This document shows positions 1 through 8,243 of a DNA stretch of 61,331 nt, piece after piece. The position numbers were made by a program, and so were the translations under genes. This stretch comes from Pseudomonadota bacterium (GTDB lineage Bacteria > Pseudomonadota > Gammaproteobacteria > UBA9339), in assembly GCA_021781615.1 (NCBI GenBank), contig JAJXWM010000009.1:1-61331 (forward strand). The letters run 5' to 3'. The notes beneath the pieces were generated by a model that was not told the origin of the DNA, searched no databases, and saw nothing but the letters and a program-made list of their open reading frames with translations. Each line of letters begins with the position of its first letter. Position 1 is the first letter of the stretch.

Positions 1-58
1 ATAGCGTTGCCCATTATTCCGTTCTAAAATCTAGCGAAAGATATATGGTGTCGGTAAA

Positions 59-170
59 GGCGCCCGCAGCCGTGATTGTTGGCGGGCGATGCGGAGCAGG
101 GACAGCGCAGCACGAGCGTTACATGGATGTACTTGAAGCGTCCCGCAAACAATTACGGCGAGAGGGCGCC
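59..170. repeat. Long imperfect inverted repeat, GC-rich
   Basis: Two arms of about 28 bases (59-86 and 142-170) are near-perfect reverse complements: the left begins GGCGCCCGCAGCCGTGATTG and the right ends ATTACGGCGAGAGGGCGCC. They enclose about 55 bases that are much more GC-rich than the surrounding AT-rich DNA. The element could be a MITE, a REP-like palindrome or a structured transcript. Bases 1-58 before it show no recognisable gene. Confidence 0.6.
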
Positions 171-177
171 TAGTTTG

Positions 178-194
178 CTTAAAATATATTTAAC
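178..194 (+). promoter_or_regulatory. Tandem TTAA box (PmrA-like) upstream of the cyclin-like gene
   Basis: CTTAAA-N5-TTTAAC forms two TTAA half-sites with an 11-bp period, about 120 bases upstream of the gene starting at 315. The layout matches the direct-repeat PmrA boxes known from enteric bacteria and from Legionella/Coxiella effector promoters. No strong -10 is visible next to it. A chance match is possible in AT-rich DNA. Confidence 0.35.
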
Positions 195-314
195 AAATTT
201 TAATGAGGTAGCCCTGATTAACTAAGTTTTTGAGTGGTTTTTTAGAGAATTAAGGCGTATCATAAATAACGAAGCGAGCTTTGGGAGAATTAAAACTAAA
301 AGGAGGTAATATAT

Positions 315-1103
315 ATGCTGTTGCAAAAACTGGAAGCTTTAGGTATTGAAGAAGGCATGCTTGAAAAGCTAAGAAATTTGTCAGTTGGATTAAAAGACGA
401 TGAATTTTTGGCTAATTGGGGTGATCCTGGTTTGGTTAATAGAATATATGAAAGCGAAGTGGTTATGCATATGCAACATATGCTTGGTGGAATTCCCAAA
501 CCTTATCAAAAAGATGATATTACAGCGGCGTTTATTGTTTCAGTAAAAATGATTTGTGAAGCTTATGATATAGGTAATGCATACTTTATTCCACAGCTTG
601 CAGATGATGTTAAGATTCTCAACAAAATTGAGAGAGAGTTTCTTAATAAGATAGATTTTAATTTACCATCGACTAAGGATGTTTTTGTCGGATCAGTAGA
701 ATATTTGGCTGAGGAGTTAACCGAGATCAATTGTAGAGTTCAAGCAAAAATAGTATTTAAACGCCGTCATTTAGATGCGGGGGATATTAAATTTCTTCAA
801 GGTACAATGGATAGATTACATCAATTTAGTGCCTATTATAAAGGCGATGATGCTAGTGAAATAAAACAAAAAGTAGTTGATTTAGAAAAAGCCTTTAGTG
901 ATTTAAAGGATAATTTCTTAAGTCTATCTTCAAATAAAAGATGGGAGTTTACTTTAGCATTTTTTAGTAAAGTGAAAGTTTTGATCCCCATTTTTGCCAA
1001 GCTTCTTTTCGGTGGATTGAAGGAAGATGTAAAAGCTTATGAAGATAGAGATATAGTTGAAAAAAAATTCGAGGAGCTGAGTGTTCGTTCAAGTATTAGG
1101 TAG
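315..1103 (+). CDS. Cyclin-like orphan protein, candidate effector
   Basis: The 262-residue protein starts at an ATG behind a perfect Shine-Dalgarno (AAGGAGGT). Residues about 66-130 resemble a cyclin box: AAFIVSVKMICEAYD aligns with the 'LASKYxD' helix of cyclins, and LNKIEREFLNKIDFNL (about 102-117) aligns with the 'LExEFLxxLDFxL' helix typical of Pho80/P-type cyclins. The rest is helical and charged, with a hydrophobic amphipathic stretch near 215-240. There is no signal peptide. It has no operon partner. A TTAA box and a GC-rich inverted repeat lie upstream and an IS4-like scrap lies downstream, which suggests an acquired gene. Function is unknown. A host-cell-cycle effector is an inference from the cyclin resemblance only, and a chance helical match is the main alternative. 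Confidence 0.5.
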   Translation: MLLQKLEALGIEEGMLEKLRNLSVGLKDDEFLANWGDPGLVNRIYESEVVMHMQHMLGGIPKPYQKDDITAAFIVSVKMICEAYDIGNAYFIPQLADDVKILNKIEREFLNKIDFNLPSTKDVFVGSVEYLAEELTEINCRVQAKIVFKRRHLDAGDIKFLQGTMDRLHQFSAYYKGDDASEIKQKVVDLEKAFSDLKDNFLSLSSNKRWEFTLAFFSKVKVLIPIFAKLLFGGLKEDVKAYEDRDIVEKKFEELSVRSSIR

Positions 1104-1178
1104 ATAAGATATAAAACCTATTTAGGCTGGTAGTTAATAAAAACCGAAAGCCCGGCCTATTTGCGATCATTATCGTGT

Positions 1179-1304
1179 TTAAATTAAGTTTACAGTTTGT
1201 GCTGCCATTATCGCGATTAGCATTTTTACAAAACAATCAATTCTTCTCTTGTCTCAAGACAAATTAATAGCTAATATTTCTTTGAGCTTATTGATCGGTT
1301 TCAT
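1179..1304 (-). pseudogene. IS4-like transposase N-terminal scrap
   Basis: Read on the minus strand from ATG 1304, 41 codons give MKPINKLKEILAINLS, an in-frame TGA, then DKRRIDCFVKMLIAIMAAQT and VNLI before TAA. The pattern 'xDKRRxxCFxxxILALxxxxTVNL' is the usual N-terminal start of IS4-family transposases. The in-frame stop and the missing remainder show it is dead. The rest of the 1104-1440 gap holds only small hairpins, including GAAAGAG...CTCTTTT near 1331-1363, which could end transcription. Confidence 0.45.
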
Positions 1305-1440
1305 AAACCGAAATCCTCCATTTTAGTATTGAAAGAGTTTTTGTACTATTAAGCTCTTTTTTCAACAAGTTATATTTTGTATCCGTTAGCTATTAATAAG
1401 TTTTGACTTGTACAAAGTAGTTTATAGCATGAAATTTAAT

Positions 1441-1902
1441 ATGAAGATCGATATTTTCCAGGATGTTTTTTTTATGCAAAAGGCTCTTTTACTAGCTAAA
1501 AGAGCTGAGGTCACGGGCGAAGTGCCAGTGGGTGCAGTACTGACAATTAATAATGAAGTTATTGGCGAGGGTTTTAATTGTCCAATTACTACTTCTGATC
1601 CTACCGCGCATGCGGAAGTTAGGACGTTAAGAGATGCGGCAAGAAAAACAGGTAATTATCGTTTGCCTCGGGCAACCCTCTATGTGACATTAGAGCCATG
1701 TATAATGTGTGTTGGTGCCATGTTGCATGCGCGGATTGAGCGCCTGGTTTTTGGTGCTAGTGACCCTAAAACTGGTGCTATTGTTAGTGTTTTTAAGATC
1801 TTGGATGAAAAAAGGTTGAATCATCAGATTATCTTCCAGGGCGGCGTGTTAGCGCCTGAGTGTGGGAAGATCCTTTCAGATTTTTTTCAAAATAAGCGCT
1901 AA
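1441..1902 (+). CDS. tadA: tRNA-specific adenosine deaminase TadA
   Basis: This enzyme deaminates wobble adenosine 34 to inosine in tRNA-Arg(ACG). The zinc-dependent cytidine-deaminase fold is complete: HAEV with the catalytic Glu, then PCIMC with the two zinc cysteines, followed by the TadA-typical AMLHARIERLVFGASDPKTG. The start is uncertain. ATG 1441 keeps the N-terminal helix (FQDVFFMQKALLLAKRA), which aligns with FSHEYWMRHALTLAKRA of E. coli. ATG 1429 and the better-spaced ATG 1474 (AGGA upstream) are alternatives. A TTGACT element at 1403 may be its -35. It stands alone and converges on yqhD with only two bases between the genes. Confidence 0.9.
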   Translation: MKIDIFQDVFFMQKALLLAKRAEVTGEVPVGAVLTINNEVIGEGFNCPITTSDPTAHAEVRTLRDAARKTGNYRLPRATLYVTLEPCIMCVGAMLHARIERLVFGASDPKTGAIVSVFKILDEKRLNHQIIFQGGVLAPECGKILSDFFQNKR

Positions 1903-1904
1903 AT

Positions 1905-3062
1905 TCAAAAGCAATCACGATAAATCGATTCACTTTGTTTTAGGTTGATGTCGCCATGTTCACCTAAGGCAGTAAGGCCGTGTCGTTTTAGCTGTTGAAT
2001 CAATAGTGGAACTTGAGCTTTAGAGACGCCATAAGCGCTAAGCTTAGTTTTAGTCCCCAAGCTTTCGAAAAACATCCGCGTTTTCATAATTGCTTTATCT
2101 ATTTTTTCATTATCTGATCCTTTAGTAATATTCCAAATCCGTTTTCCGTATTGCAAAATTTTTTCTTTCTTTTGGTTACGTTTTATATTCAGCAGACTTG
2201 GCAATACTACTGCTAATGATTCTCCATGGTCGAGCCCGAAACGTGCGGTTATTTCGTGTCCCAATTTATGGGTGGCCCAGTCATTTGGTACACCGACGCC
2301 GATGAAATCGTTTAAACCCCAGGTGGCGCACCACATGAGATTTGCTCGTGCGCTGTGATTTTTAGGATTGGCAAATACTTTTGGTGCCTCTTCAATTAAG
2401 GTTAATAAAATACTTTCTGCTTGTCGGTCTTGTAGTGAAGCGCCAACGGGGTAGGTTAAATACTGTTCAGTTACATGGATGAAAGTGTCAATAATTCCAT
2501 TTGCGGTTTGTTTCGGCGGCAAAGAGAAGGTGGTGGTTGGGTCTAAAATTGAAAATTTAGGGTATAAGAGATCATGACCAAAACTTAACTTATCTGGCGA
2601 GCTACTTCTGCTGACAACTGATCCACAATTCATTTCTGAACCAGTCGCTGGTAAAGTCAAAACACAGCCAAGAGGTAAGGCGGTATCAATTGGTGATGGA
2701 TCATTGATTACAATGTTCCATGGATCGCCTTTATATTTAGCAGCAGCCGCGATAAATTTGGTGCCATCGATTACTGAACCACCACCAACGGCAAGTAAAA
2801 AATCTATTTTATTTTTTTTGATAATTGGAATTGCTTGCAATAATTGTTCAAATTTTGGATTGGGTTCGATGCCGTCAAACTCAAAGATTGTGTGATTTTT
2901 TAATGCTCGTATTACCTGATTGTAAACCCCGTTAGATTTAATGCTGCCACGACCATAAGTTAACAAAATACGTTTATTTAGCGGTATTTCTCTAGCAACA
3001 TGGTGGATTTGGTTTTTGCCAAAAAGTATTTTAGTTGGATTTTGTAGGGTAAAATTTAGCAT
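1905..3062 (-). CDS. yqhD: NADPH-dependent aldehyde reductase YqhD
   Basis: This group III iron-type alcohol dehydrogenase reduces short-chain and lipid-peroxidation aldehydes in E. coli. At 385 residues it matches E. coli YqhD (387) in length and closely in sequence. GGGSVIDGTKFIAA (about 93-106) binds the dinucleotide. Metal ligands correspond to D192, H196 (GIIDTFIH), H265 (DWATHKLGHE) and H279 (FGLDHGE), each two less than in E. coli. It is a single-gene unit with a degenerate palindromic repeat just upstream (3080-3120). A role in aldehyde detoxification is inferred from the family. Confidence 0.9.
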   Translation of the reverse strand: MLNFTLQNPTKILFGKNQIHHVAREIPLNKRILLTYGRGSIKSNGVYNQVIRALKNHTIFEFDGIEPNPKFEQLLQAIPIIKKNKIDFLLAVGGGSVIDGTKFIAAAAKYKGDPWNIVINDPSPIDTALPLGCVLTLPATGSEMNCGSVVSRSSSPDKLSFGHDLLYPKFSILDPTTTFSLPPKQTANGIIDTFIHVTEQYLTYPVGASLQDRQAESILLTLIEEAPKVFANPKNHSARANLMWCATWGLNDFIGVGVPNDWATHKLGHEITARFGLDHGESLAVVLPSLLNIKRNQKKEKILQYGKRIWNITKGSDNEKIDKAIMKTRMFFESLGTKTKLSAYGVSKAQVPLLIQQLKRHGLTALGEHGDINLKQSESIYRDCF

Positions 3063-3079
3063 AAAGTTTCCTTCAATAT

Positions 3080-3120
3080 CTTAAACGCTCTCGCTACGAT
3101 TGCAACTGCTCTTTTTAGGA
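3080..3120. repeat. Half copy of the AGCAGTTGGAACC palindromic repeat
   Basis: The segment ending CAACTGCTCTTTTTAGGA matches the right half of the palindromic elements at 9730, 44325 and 44949, including the internal CGCTCTCGCTACGATTG. The left arm is missing. It lies between the 3' end of pit and the start of yqhD, both on the minus strand. Confidence 0.55.
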
Positions 3121-3149
3121 TCATGAGCTCAATTAAAATTTTATATTAA

Positions 3150-4160
3150 TTAAGAAAATATTTTAGTAAGAAAGGCATTTAAAGTTACATAAAGAAAGTA
3201 GGCAACTATTCCAGAGGCGGGAATGGTTAAGATCCACGCCCAGAGTATATTTTGGGCAATTTTCCAATTGATCGCTGATAGTCTTTTTGAGAGCCCGACC
3301 CCAAGAACCGTAGAGGTTATAATGTGAGTGGTGCTAGTTGGTAAGCCAAAGGATGAGGCAGCAAGAACTATGCCGGCGGTGGATGTTTGGATGCAAAAGC
3401 CATGAATAGGTTGCAATTTCACGAAGTCTTTACCGATAGTTTTTATGATGCGCCATCCGCCAACAGCAGTTCCAAGAGCCATAGCTAATGCACAGACAAT
3501 TACTACGACCCAGGGTATTGAAAATTCGGCCAAAGTTCCATAACTAACCAGGGCCATTGCTATTACGCCCATCGACTTTTGGGCATCAGCAGTACCATGC
3601 GAAAAAGCCACGAGTGCTGCGGAAATAATTTGTAATTTACGAAAATTTTTGTTGAGTTTGTCAGGGGGAAAACTGCGCACTATCCAGAGCAAAGCAATCA
3701 TGAGCCAAAAACCAAGGATAACGCCAATCACCGGTGAGATGATTAATGACAGCAGTATTTTTTTAATACCAAGCCAATGGAGCGAGCAAAAACCAAGATG
3801 TGCTACTGACGCCCCGATCAGCCCGCCGAATAAGGCGTGAGTGGAAGAGGAGGGAATGGCAAAGCGCCAGGTGATTAAGCTCCAAATAATTGCCCCGCTG
3901 AGGCCAGCGAGAATTACTGTTTGGGTTATATTATTAACGTCTACGATATCTTTGCCAATGGTGGTCGCGACTTTGGTTGAAATTATGGCACCGAGAAAAT
4001 TAAGGAAAGCTGCCATAATTACTGCTGTATAAACTGAAAGCGCGCGCGTCGATACGCAAGTAGCGATGGCATTTGCGCTATCATTAAAGCCATTAATACA
4101 ATCAAAAACCAAGGCGATAACGATGACTAATATTAATACTAAAAGGCTATTTTCAGGCAT
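3150..4160 (-). CDS. pit: Inorganic phosphate transporter, Pit family
   Basis: The 336-residue polytopic membrane protein is a low-affinity H+-coupled phosphate (metal-phosphate) symporter. The duplicated Pit signature is present: DCINGFNDSANAIATCVSTR near residues 20-39 and SHGTADAQKSMGVIA in the second half, with about ten hydrophobic segments. The short length is typical of the bacterial PitA-like form that works with a DUF47 partner. Its start overlaps the upstream accessory gene by eight bases, so the two are translationally coupled. Confidence 0.9.
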   Translation of the reverse strand: MPENSLLVLILVIVIALVFDCINGFNDSANAIATCVSTRALSVYTAVIMAAFLNFLGAIISTKVATTIGKDIVDVNNITQTVILAGLSGAIIWSLITWRFAIPSSSTHALFGGLIGASVAHLGFCSLHWLGIKKILLSLIISPVIGVILGFWLMIALLWIVRSFPPDKLNKNFRKLQIISAALVAFSHGTADAQKSMGVIAMALVSYGTLAEFSIPWVVVIVCALAMALGTAVGGWRIIKTIGKDFVKLQPIHGFCIQTSTAGIVLAASSFGLPTSTTHIITSTVLGVGLSKRLSAINWKIAQNILWAWILTIPASGIVAYFLYVTLNAFLTKIFS

Positions 4161-4770
4161 TTTTCACTACTACGCTTTCTAAAATATTAGCAGCATCTTC
4201 ACATTTATCGGTTACTAATTCTAGATTTTCATAGATCTCTTTCCATTTAATAAGACGAATAGGATCTTTCTCTTCATTAAATAAACGACTGATGGCGTCA
4301 GATCGTACTCGGTCTGCTTCATTTTCTAAGGAATTTATTTCTACGCAAAAATCCGTGATTCGTTGTGGATGTTTTTCTAATACGTCAAGAGCTTTTTCTA
4401 CGGTTTGGCAAGATTTGAGAATAATAAAACCTAATTCTTTCGCTTCGGGAGTAATCCTATCAATATGATAGACAATAATATGTTGGGTGGCTGAATCGAT
4501 TATGTCCATAATATCGTCTAACGATGCTGCAAGTGAATAAATATCTTCGCGGTCAAAAGGAGTGATAAAACTTTTATTTAGTTTTTTAATAATGTCATGA
4601 GTATGTAGGTCACATTTATGTTCGATTTCTTTGATTAGGTGCTTACTTTTAAGCGGGTCGCTGAAGTTGTCTAGCATATCTTTAAGAGCAACCGCACCTT
4701 CAACGATACTTTTTGCCATATCTCTGAACATAACAAAAAATTTTTCTTCTTTAGGAATTAATCCAAACAT
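4153..4770 (-). CDS. Pit accessory protein, DUF47/PhoU-like
   Basis: This 205-residue all-helical protein belongs to the DUF47 (PhoU_div, TIGR00153) family usually encoded just upstream of pit and thought to modulate the transporter. The motifs LIKEIEHKCDLHTHDIIKKL and PFDREDIYSLAASLDDIMD are the characteristic metal-binding PhoU-like repeats (ExxxD). The start is set at ATG 4770, because GGAG sits six bases upstream and the in-frame GTG at 4782 contains that ribosome-binding site. It forms an operon with pit. Confidence 0.88.
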   Translation of the reverse strand: MFGLIPKEEKFFVMFRDMAKSIVEGAVALKDMLDNFSDPLKSKHLIKEIEHKCDLHTHDIIKKLNKSFITPFDREDIYSLAASLDDIMDIIDSATQHIIVYHIDRITPEAKELGFIILKSCQTVEKALDVLEKHPQRITDFCVEINSLENEADRVRSDAISRLFNEEKDPIRLIKWKEIYENLELVTDKCEDAANILESVVVKNA

Positions 4771-5023
4771 TGCTATCTCCACATAGATAAAGATACATTA
4801 AAGCTTCTGGTCAAACCGTTTAGCTACGTTGTTAACGATATTTCCGTTGCCTATATTACACAATTTTTTTAGGTATGCTACGGTATATTTTATGATCGCC
4901 CAAGATTCATAAAAAATCTTTTATAATCATGGTGTTAAAAACACTATATCGGATTAGGTAAAGATTGTTTATAATGATCACCTTCATGTTTGTATATTTG
5001 GTAAAATTTAATAGGAGGTTTCT

Positions 5024-5602
5024 ATGGGTATGCTATTTTTCTTTATTGTTGCGGTAGTTTTAGCGGTAGTTTGGTTTGTGTCGATTTATAATAAATTGAT
5101 TAAGATGGTTGAGGTTGTAAATAACAACAAAAATCAAATAGATGTGCAGCTTGATCGGCGCTATAAAGTTTACGAGTCTTTAATCGAGGTCGTAAAAAAA
5201 TATATGGATTATGAAAAAACTACTTTAAAAGAAGTAGTGGCTCTTCGTTCGCAAGCGCAAACAGCGCATGCAAGTGGTGATGAGGGCGCGCGCGTTAAAG
5301 CCGAAGATGCTATTTCTAAGATTGGTGCTGGCATTAGTGTGGTATTTGAACAATATCCTGATCTTAAAGCGGATAAAAATGCTTTACAGTTGCAAGAAGA
5401 GATTGTTAATACCGAAAATAAATTAACTTTTTCGAAGCAATCTTATAACGATAGTGTTGAGCAATATGCTGCTACTAGCAAATCTTTACTTGAATCTTTT
5501 ATCGTTGGAATGTTTCCTGCCAAATTTTTGAAAAATTTTACTTATTGGGGTATATCCGATACTGAAAGGACAAAACAAGAAGAGTATAAGGTTAAGATGT
5601 AA
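5024..5602 (+). CDS. lemA: LemA family membrane protein
   Basis: The 192-residue protein has one N-terminal membrane helix (residues 1-22) followed by the LemA helical bundle, with the signature YNKLIKMVEVVNNNKNQIDV near residues 22-41. The N-terminus is probably outside and the bundle is soluble. The biochemical role of LemA is unknown. It is encoded with an M48 metalloprotease here, as in many Legionella relatives, where the pair is linked to envelope protein quality control. The start is clear: AGGAGG lies six bases before ATG 5024. A TATAAT at 4970 may be its -10. Confidence 0.9.
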   Translation: MGMLFFFIVAVVLAVVWFVSIYNKLIKMVEVVNNNKNQIDVQLDRRYKVYESLIEVVKKYMDYEKTTLKEVVALRSQAQTAHASGDEGARVKAEDAISKIGAGISVVFEQYPDLKADKNALQLQEEIVNTENKLTFSKQSYNDSVEQYAATSKSLLESFIVGMFPAKFLKNFTYWGISDTERTKQEEYKVKM

Positions 5603-6649
5603 ATGAATAATATTGTCGATTATACATCTGTTGCTACCGATTGGCGTCAACAGCTAAGGATCAATGAGCGTCGCACTTATATCGTAATCATGGTATTTGT
5701 GGCAATTTATATGATGGTTGGTTTGCTTGTTGATCTATATTTACATCCTGAGTTGGACCAGATTTCTATTTTTCAGGCGGCGGCAGCCCTTCTTACTTTT
5801 AAAGTTACACCAGTGGCTACTTTACTTTTAAGTGGGGTGGCTGCTCTCTCTCTATTAGTTACCTATTCTTTGCACGATCGTTTAATGTTGCTTGGTACAG
5901 AGTATTATGAGGTTAAACCAGGCGCTACTCGTTCTTTAGAGGAAAAACAGCTTTATAATGTGACCGAAGAGTTAAAAATTGCTGCTGGTTTACGTTATAT
6001 GCCGAAAATATACATAATTGCTGCTGATTATATGAATGCTTTTGCCAGTGGTTATAGTGAAAAGTCGGCGCTCGTTGCGGTTACCCGCGGTTTATTAAAT
6101 AAGCTTGATCGCAGCGAGTTGCAAGCAGTAATCGCGCACGAATTGAATCATATTCGACATCACGATATTAAATTAACGCTTATGGCGTCGGTTTTAAGTA
6201 ATTTAATGTTAATCGTACTTGATGTTATGTTTCGCAGTATTATTTATGGTGGTCGTAGTAGTAGGCGACGCGATAATAATGGAGGAAATGTTATAGTTTT
6301 TGTGGTGATTTTGCTACGCTTTTTATTGCCAATCGTTACCATGTTGTTAATGCTTTATTTGAGTCGTAAACGGGAGTTCATGGCTGATGCTGGTGCGGTT
6401 GAATTGATGCGTGATAATACACCTTTAGCTAAAGCATTGCTTAAAATTAGTAATGACCATACGGCCAATAAAGATGCCTATGCGGCTTTGTATCGTGCGA
6501 CTGCTCATGAAGAGGTGCGCCGCGAAGCTTATATTTTTGATCCCGCGCAAGCAGGGATTTCTGTGCAGCAATCGATAGCTGGTATTTTTTCTACTCATCC
6601 GCCTTTAGCCGAGCGTTTGAAAGCATTAGGGTTTGAGGCGCGGTCATAG
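5603..6649 (+). CDS. M48 family zinc metalloprotease, HtpX-like
   Basis: The 348-residue membrane protease has the zinc motif HELNHIRHHDIK (HExxH) and a downstream Glu in REFMADAGAVELM. Hydrophobic segments lie near residues 27-47 and 75-100 before the catalytic domain, with further ones after it, giving an HtpX-like topology with a cytosolic active site. HtpX relatives degrade misfolded membrane proteins. Its ATG follows the lemA TAA immediately, so lemA and this gene form a coupled two-gene operon. The family is certain. Orthology to E. coli htpX is not, since E. coli HtpX is 293 residues. Confidence 0.88.
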   Translation: MNNIVDYTSVATDWRQQLRINERRTYIVIMVFVAIYMMVGLLVDLYLHPELDQISIFQAAAALLTFKVTPVATLLLSGVAALSLLVTYSLHDRLMLLGTEYYEVKPGATRSLEEKQLYNVTEELKIAAGLRYMPKIYIIAADYMNAFASGYSEKSALVAVTRGLLNKLDRSELQAVIAHELNHIRHHDIKLTLMASVLSNLMLIVLDVMFRSIIYGGRSSRRRDNNGGNVIVFVVILLRFLLPIVTMLLMLYLSRKREFMADAGAVELMRDNTPLAKALLKISNDHTANKDAYAALYRATAHEEVRREAYIFDPAQAGISVQQSIAGIFSTHPPLAERLKALGFEARS

Positions 6650-7002
6650 TTACAGGCGGTAACTTAAATTTGTAAGTAAGGAATGTTTTGACTTAGAAAA
6701 GCAGGGACAATTGCACTTCCCCAAAAAAATATAACTTAGTCACTTCAAGTTGCGAGCGTATTTATGGAACCTTATGTTTCATGCTTTCGCAGAAGCTTTA
6801 GTGCAATTGCCCTGCTTAGAAAATCACGGTAAACGCATCTTAATTTCGCTCTACGAGCTAGAAATTATGTGCCTATCACCACCCAGCCCTAATGAGATGG
6901 ACTTCTGCGAAGGCATAAAATATAAGATTCAACAAACAAGCTTTGCTCAATACGTGCATAGTAGATCGCAGCCACTTTTTTTAGGATTATGCAGAAACCT
7001 CT
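6650..7002. other. Intergenic gap with an inverted repeat
   Basis: This convergent gap between the M48 protease and lysA holds an inverted repeat: GCAGGGACAATTGCACT at 6701-6717 pairs with AGTGCAATTGCCCTGC at 6800-6815 with one base offset. The interior looks non-coding. An open frame of 89 codons (6750-7019, plus) has no ribosome-binding site and no recognisable protein character. Confidence 0.5.
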
Positions 7003-8229
7003 TTAGATATCACCAGTAATTCCCAAGTTGGTAATCATTTGGTTAAAGGAAAATCTTTTTTTGCTCAAGCGAACCCCTTTTTTATCTACCAAAACCTCTG
7101 CAGCATAAGGGCGTAAATTATAGAGTGAACTCATCGACGAACAGTAGGCGCCAGCAGTTAAGATGGCGACGAGCTCACCTTCTTGAGGTTTGCCAAGAGG
7201 GATAGCGGTGCCTAAAACGTCAGTTGATTCACAAATGTTGCCAACAACGTTCACTTTGGTTAGTGGTAAAGTATGTGGTATTTTTACCATGTGATGATAG
7301 GCGCCATATAAAGATGGGCGGATAATGTGGTTTAGGCTGGTATCAACGCCGACCGTGGTTATGCTTTTATCTTTTCTAATAGATGTAATTTTGGTTAGCA
7401 AGCAAGTGCTTTCAGCAACCAAAAATTTTCCCGGCTCAATCCTGATTTCAATGGGGCGGCCCATGTTTTTTTCGAGCGGATCAAGATGCTTTTTAATTAC
7501 AGTAAAAAATTGTTTGAGATTAAGTGGTTTTTTTCCTGGATGGTACCGTACACCAAAACCACCGCCGAAATCGATAAACTGTAAGTTCTTAAATGTTGGA
7601 GCTAGGGTGCAAATCATTTTGACTGCTGGGGCAAATTTTTTAGTGTTGTATAGTCCAGATCCTAGATGAAAATGTAGGCCAATTATATTTAGATTATAAC
7701 GATTGATAATTTTTTTAGCGGTTGCCAATTCAGTTTTTCGGATACCAAATTTAACATGCTTGCCGGAGGTGATTAACTGTTTAAATTCTCCGCTGCCGCT
7801 TCCGGGGTTGATGCGAAGCGAAAGGGAGGTATTTGGAAATATTTCCCCCCATCTTTTTAATTCTGAGAGGGAGCCGAGGTTGGGTAACACTTTTTCATGA
7901 TGAATGGTGCGAAGTTCCTCGGTGCTTGAATTATTGCCGGTAAAAGTAATTTTTTTTGCCAAAAACCCTAGTTTTTTTGCCAGTTTAATTTCAAAGGGAG
8001 AGGTGGCGTCTATCCCATCAATGCCGTTTTTTTGTAGCAACTTTATAATCGCTGGATTGTAGTTGGCTTTTATGGCGTAATAAATTTTAGTTTTTTTAGT
8101 AAAAGCTTTTTGTAGGGTTTTGATCCGATTAATAACTGTTGCACTGTCAGTAATAAAGGTGGGGGTTTTGTATTGGCGAGTTACTTTTTCGGAAAGCCGC
8201 TTTGATGGTATATAGAGTGATGTTGGCAT
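7003..8229 (-). CDS. lysA: Diaminopimelate decarboxylase LysA
   Basis: This PLP enzyme (fold type III) decarboxylates meso-diaminopimelate to L-lysine. The 408-residue protein has the PLP lysine in YYAIKANYNP (about residues 50-59), the phosphate-binding glycine run IDFGGGFGVRYHPGK, RIEPGKFLVAES, and the C-terminal GNICESTD and AGAYCSSMSS motifs that form the active site across the dimer. It follows lysC by 14 bases, so aspartokinase and the last lysine step appear to be co-transcribed. Confidence 0.93.
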   Translation of the reverse strand: MPTSLYIPSKRLSEKVTRQYKTPTFITDSATVINRIKTLQKAFTKKTKIYYAIKANYNPAIIKLLQKNGIDGIDATSPFEIKLAKKLGFLAKKITFTGNNSSTEELRTIHHEKVLPNLGSLSELKRWGEIFPNTSLSLRINPGSGSGEFKQLITSGKHVKFGIRKTELATAKKIINRYNLNIIGLHFHLGSGLYNTKKFAPAVKMICTLAPTFKNLQFIDFGGGFGVRYHPGKKPLNLKQFFTVIKKHLDPLEKNMGRPIEIRIEPGKFLVAESTCLLTKITSIRKDKSITTVGVDTSLNHIIRPSLYGAYHHMVKIPHTLPLTKVNVVGNICESTDVLGTAIPLGKPQEGELVAILTAGAYCSSMSSLYNLRPYAAEVLVDKKGVRLSKKRFSFNQMITNLGITGDI

Positions 8230-8243
8230 AGGTCCCTCTCTTG

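Noticed and set aside
1408-1440. TTG start for tadA at 1408
   Set aside because: The extra residues do not align with TadA proteins, and a TTGACT promoter-like element overlaps this position.
6750-7019. 89-codon plus-strand frame between the M48 protease and lysA
   Set aside because: No ribosome site, no recognisable features, overlaps the lysA stop, and the area contains an inverted repeat typical of intergenic DNA.
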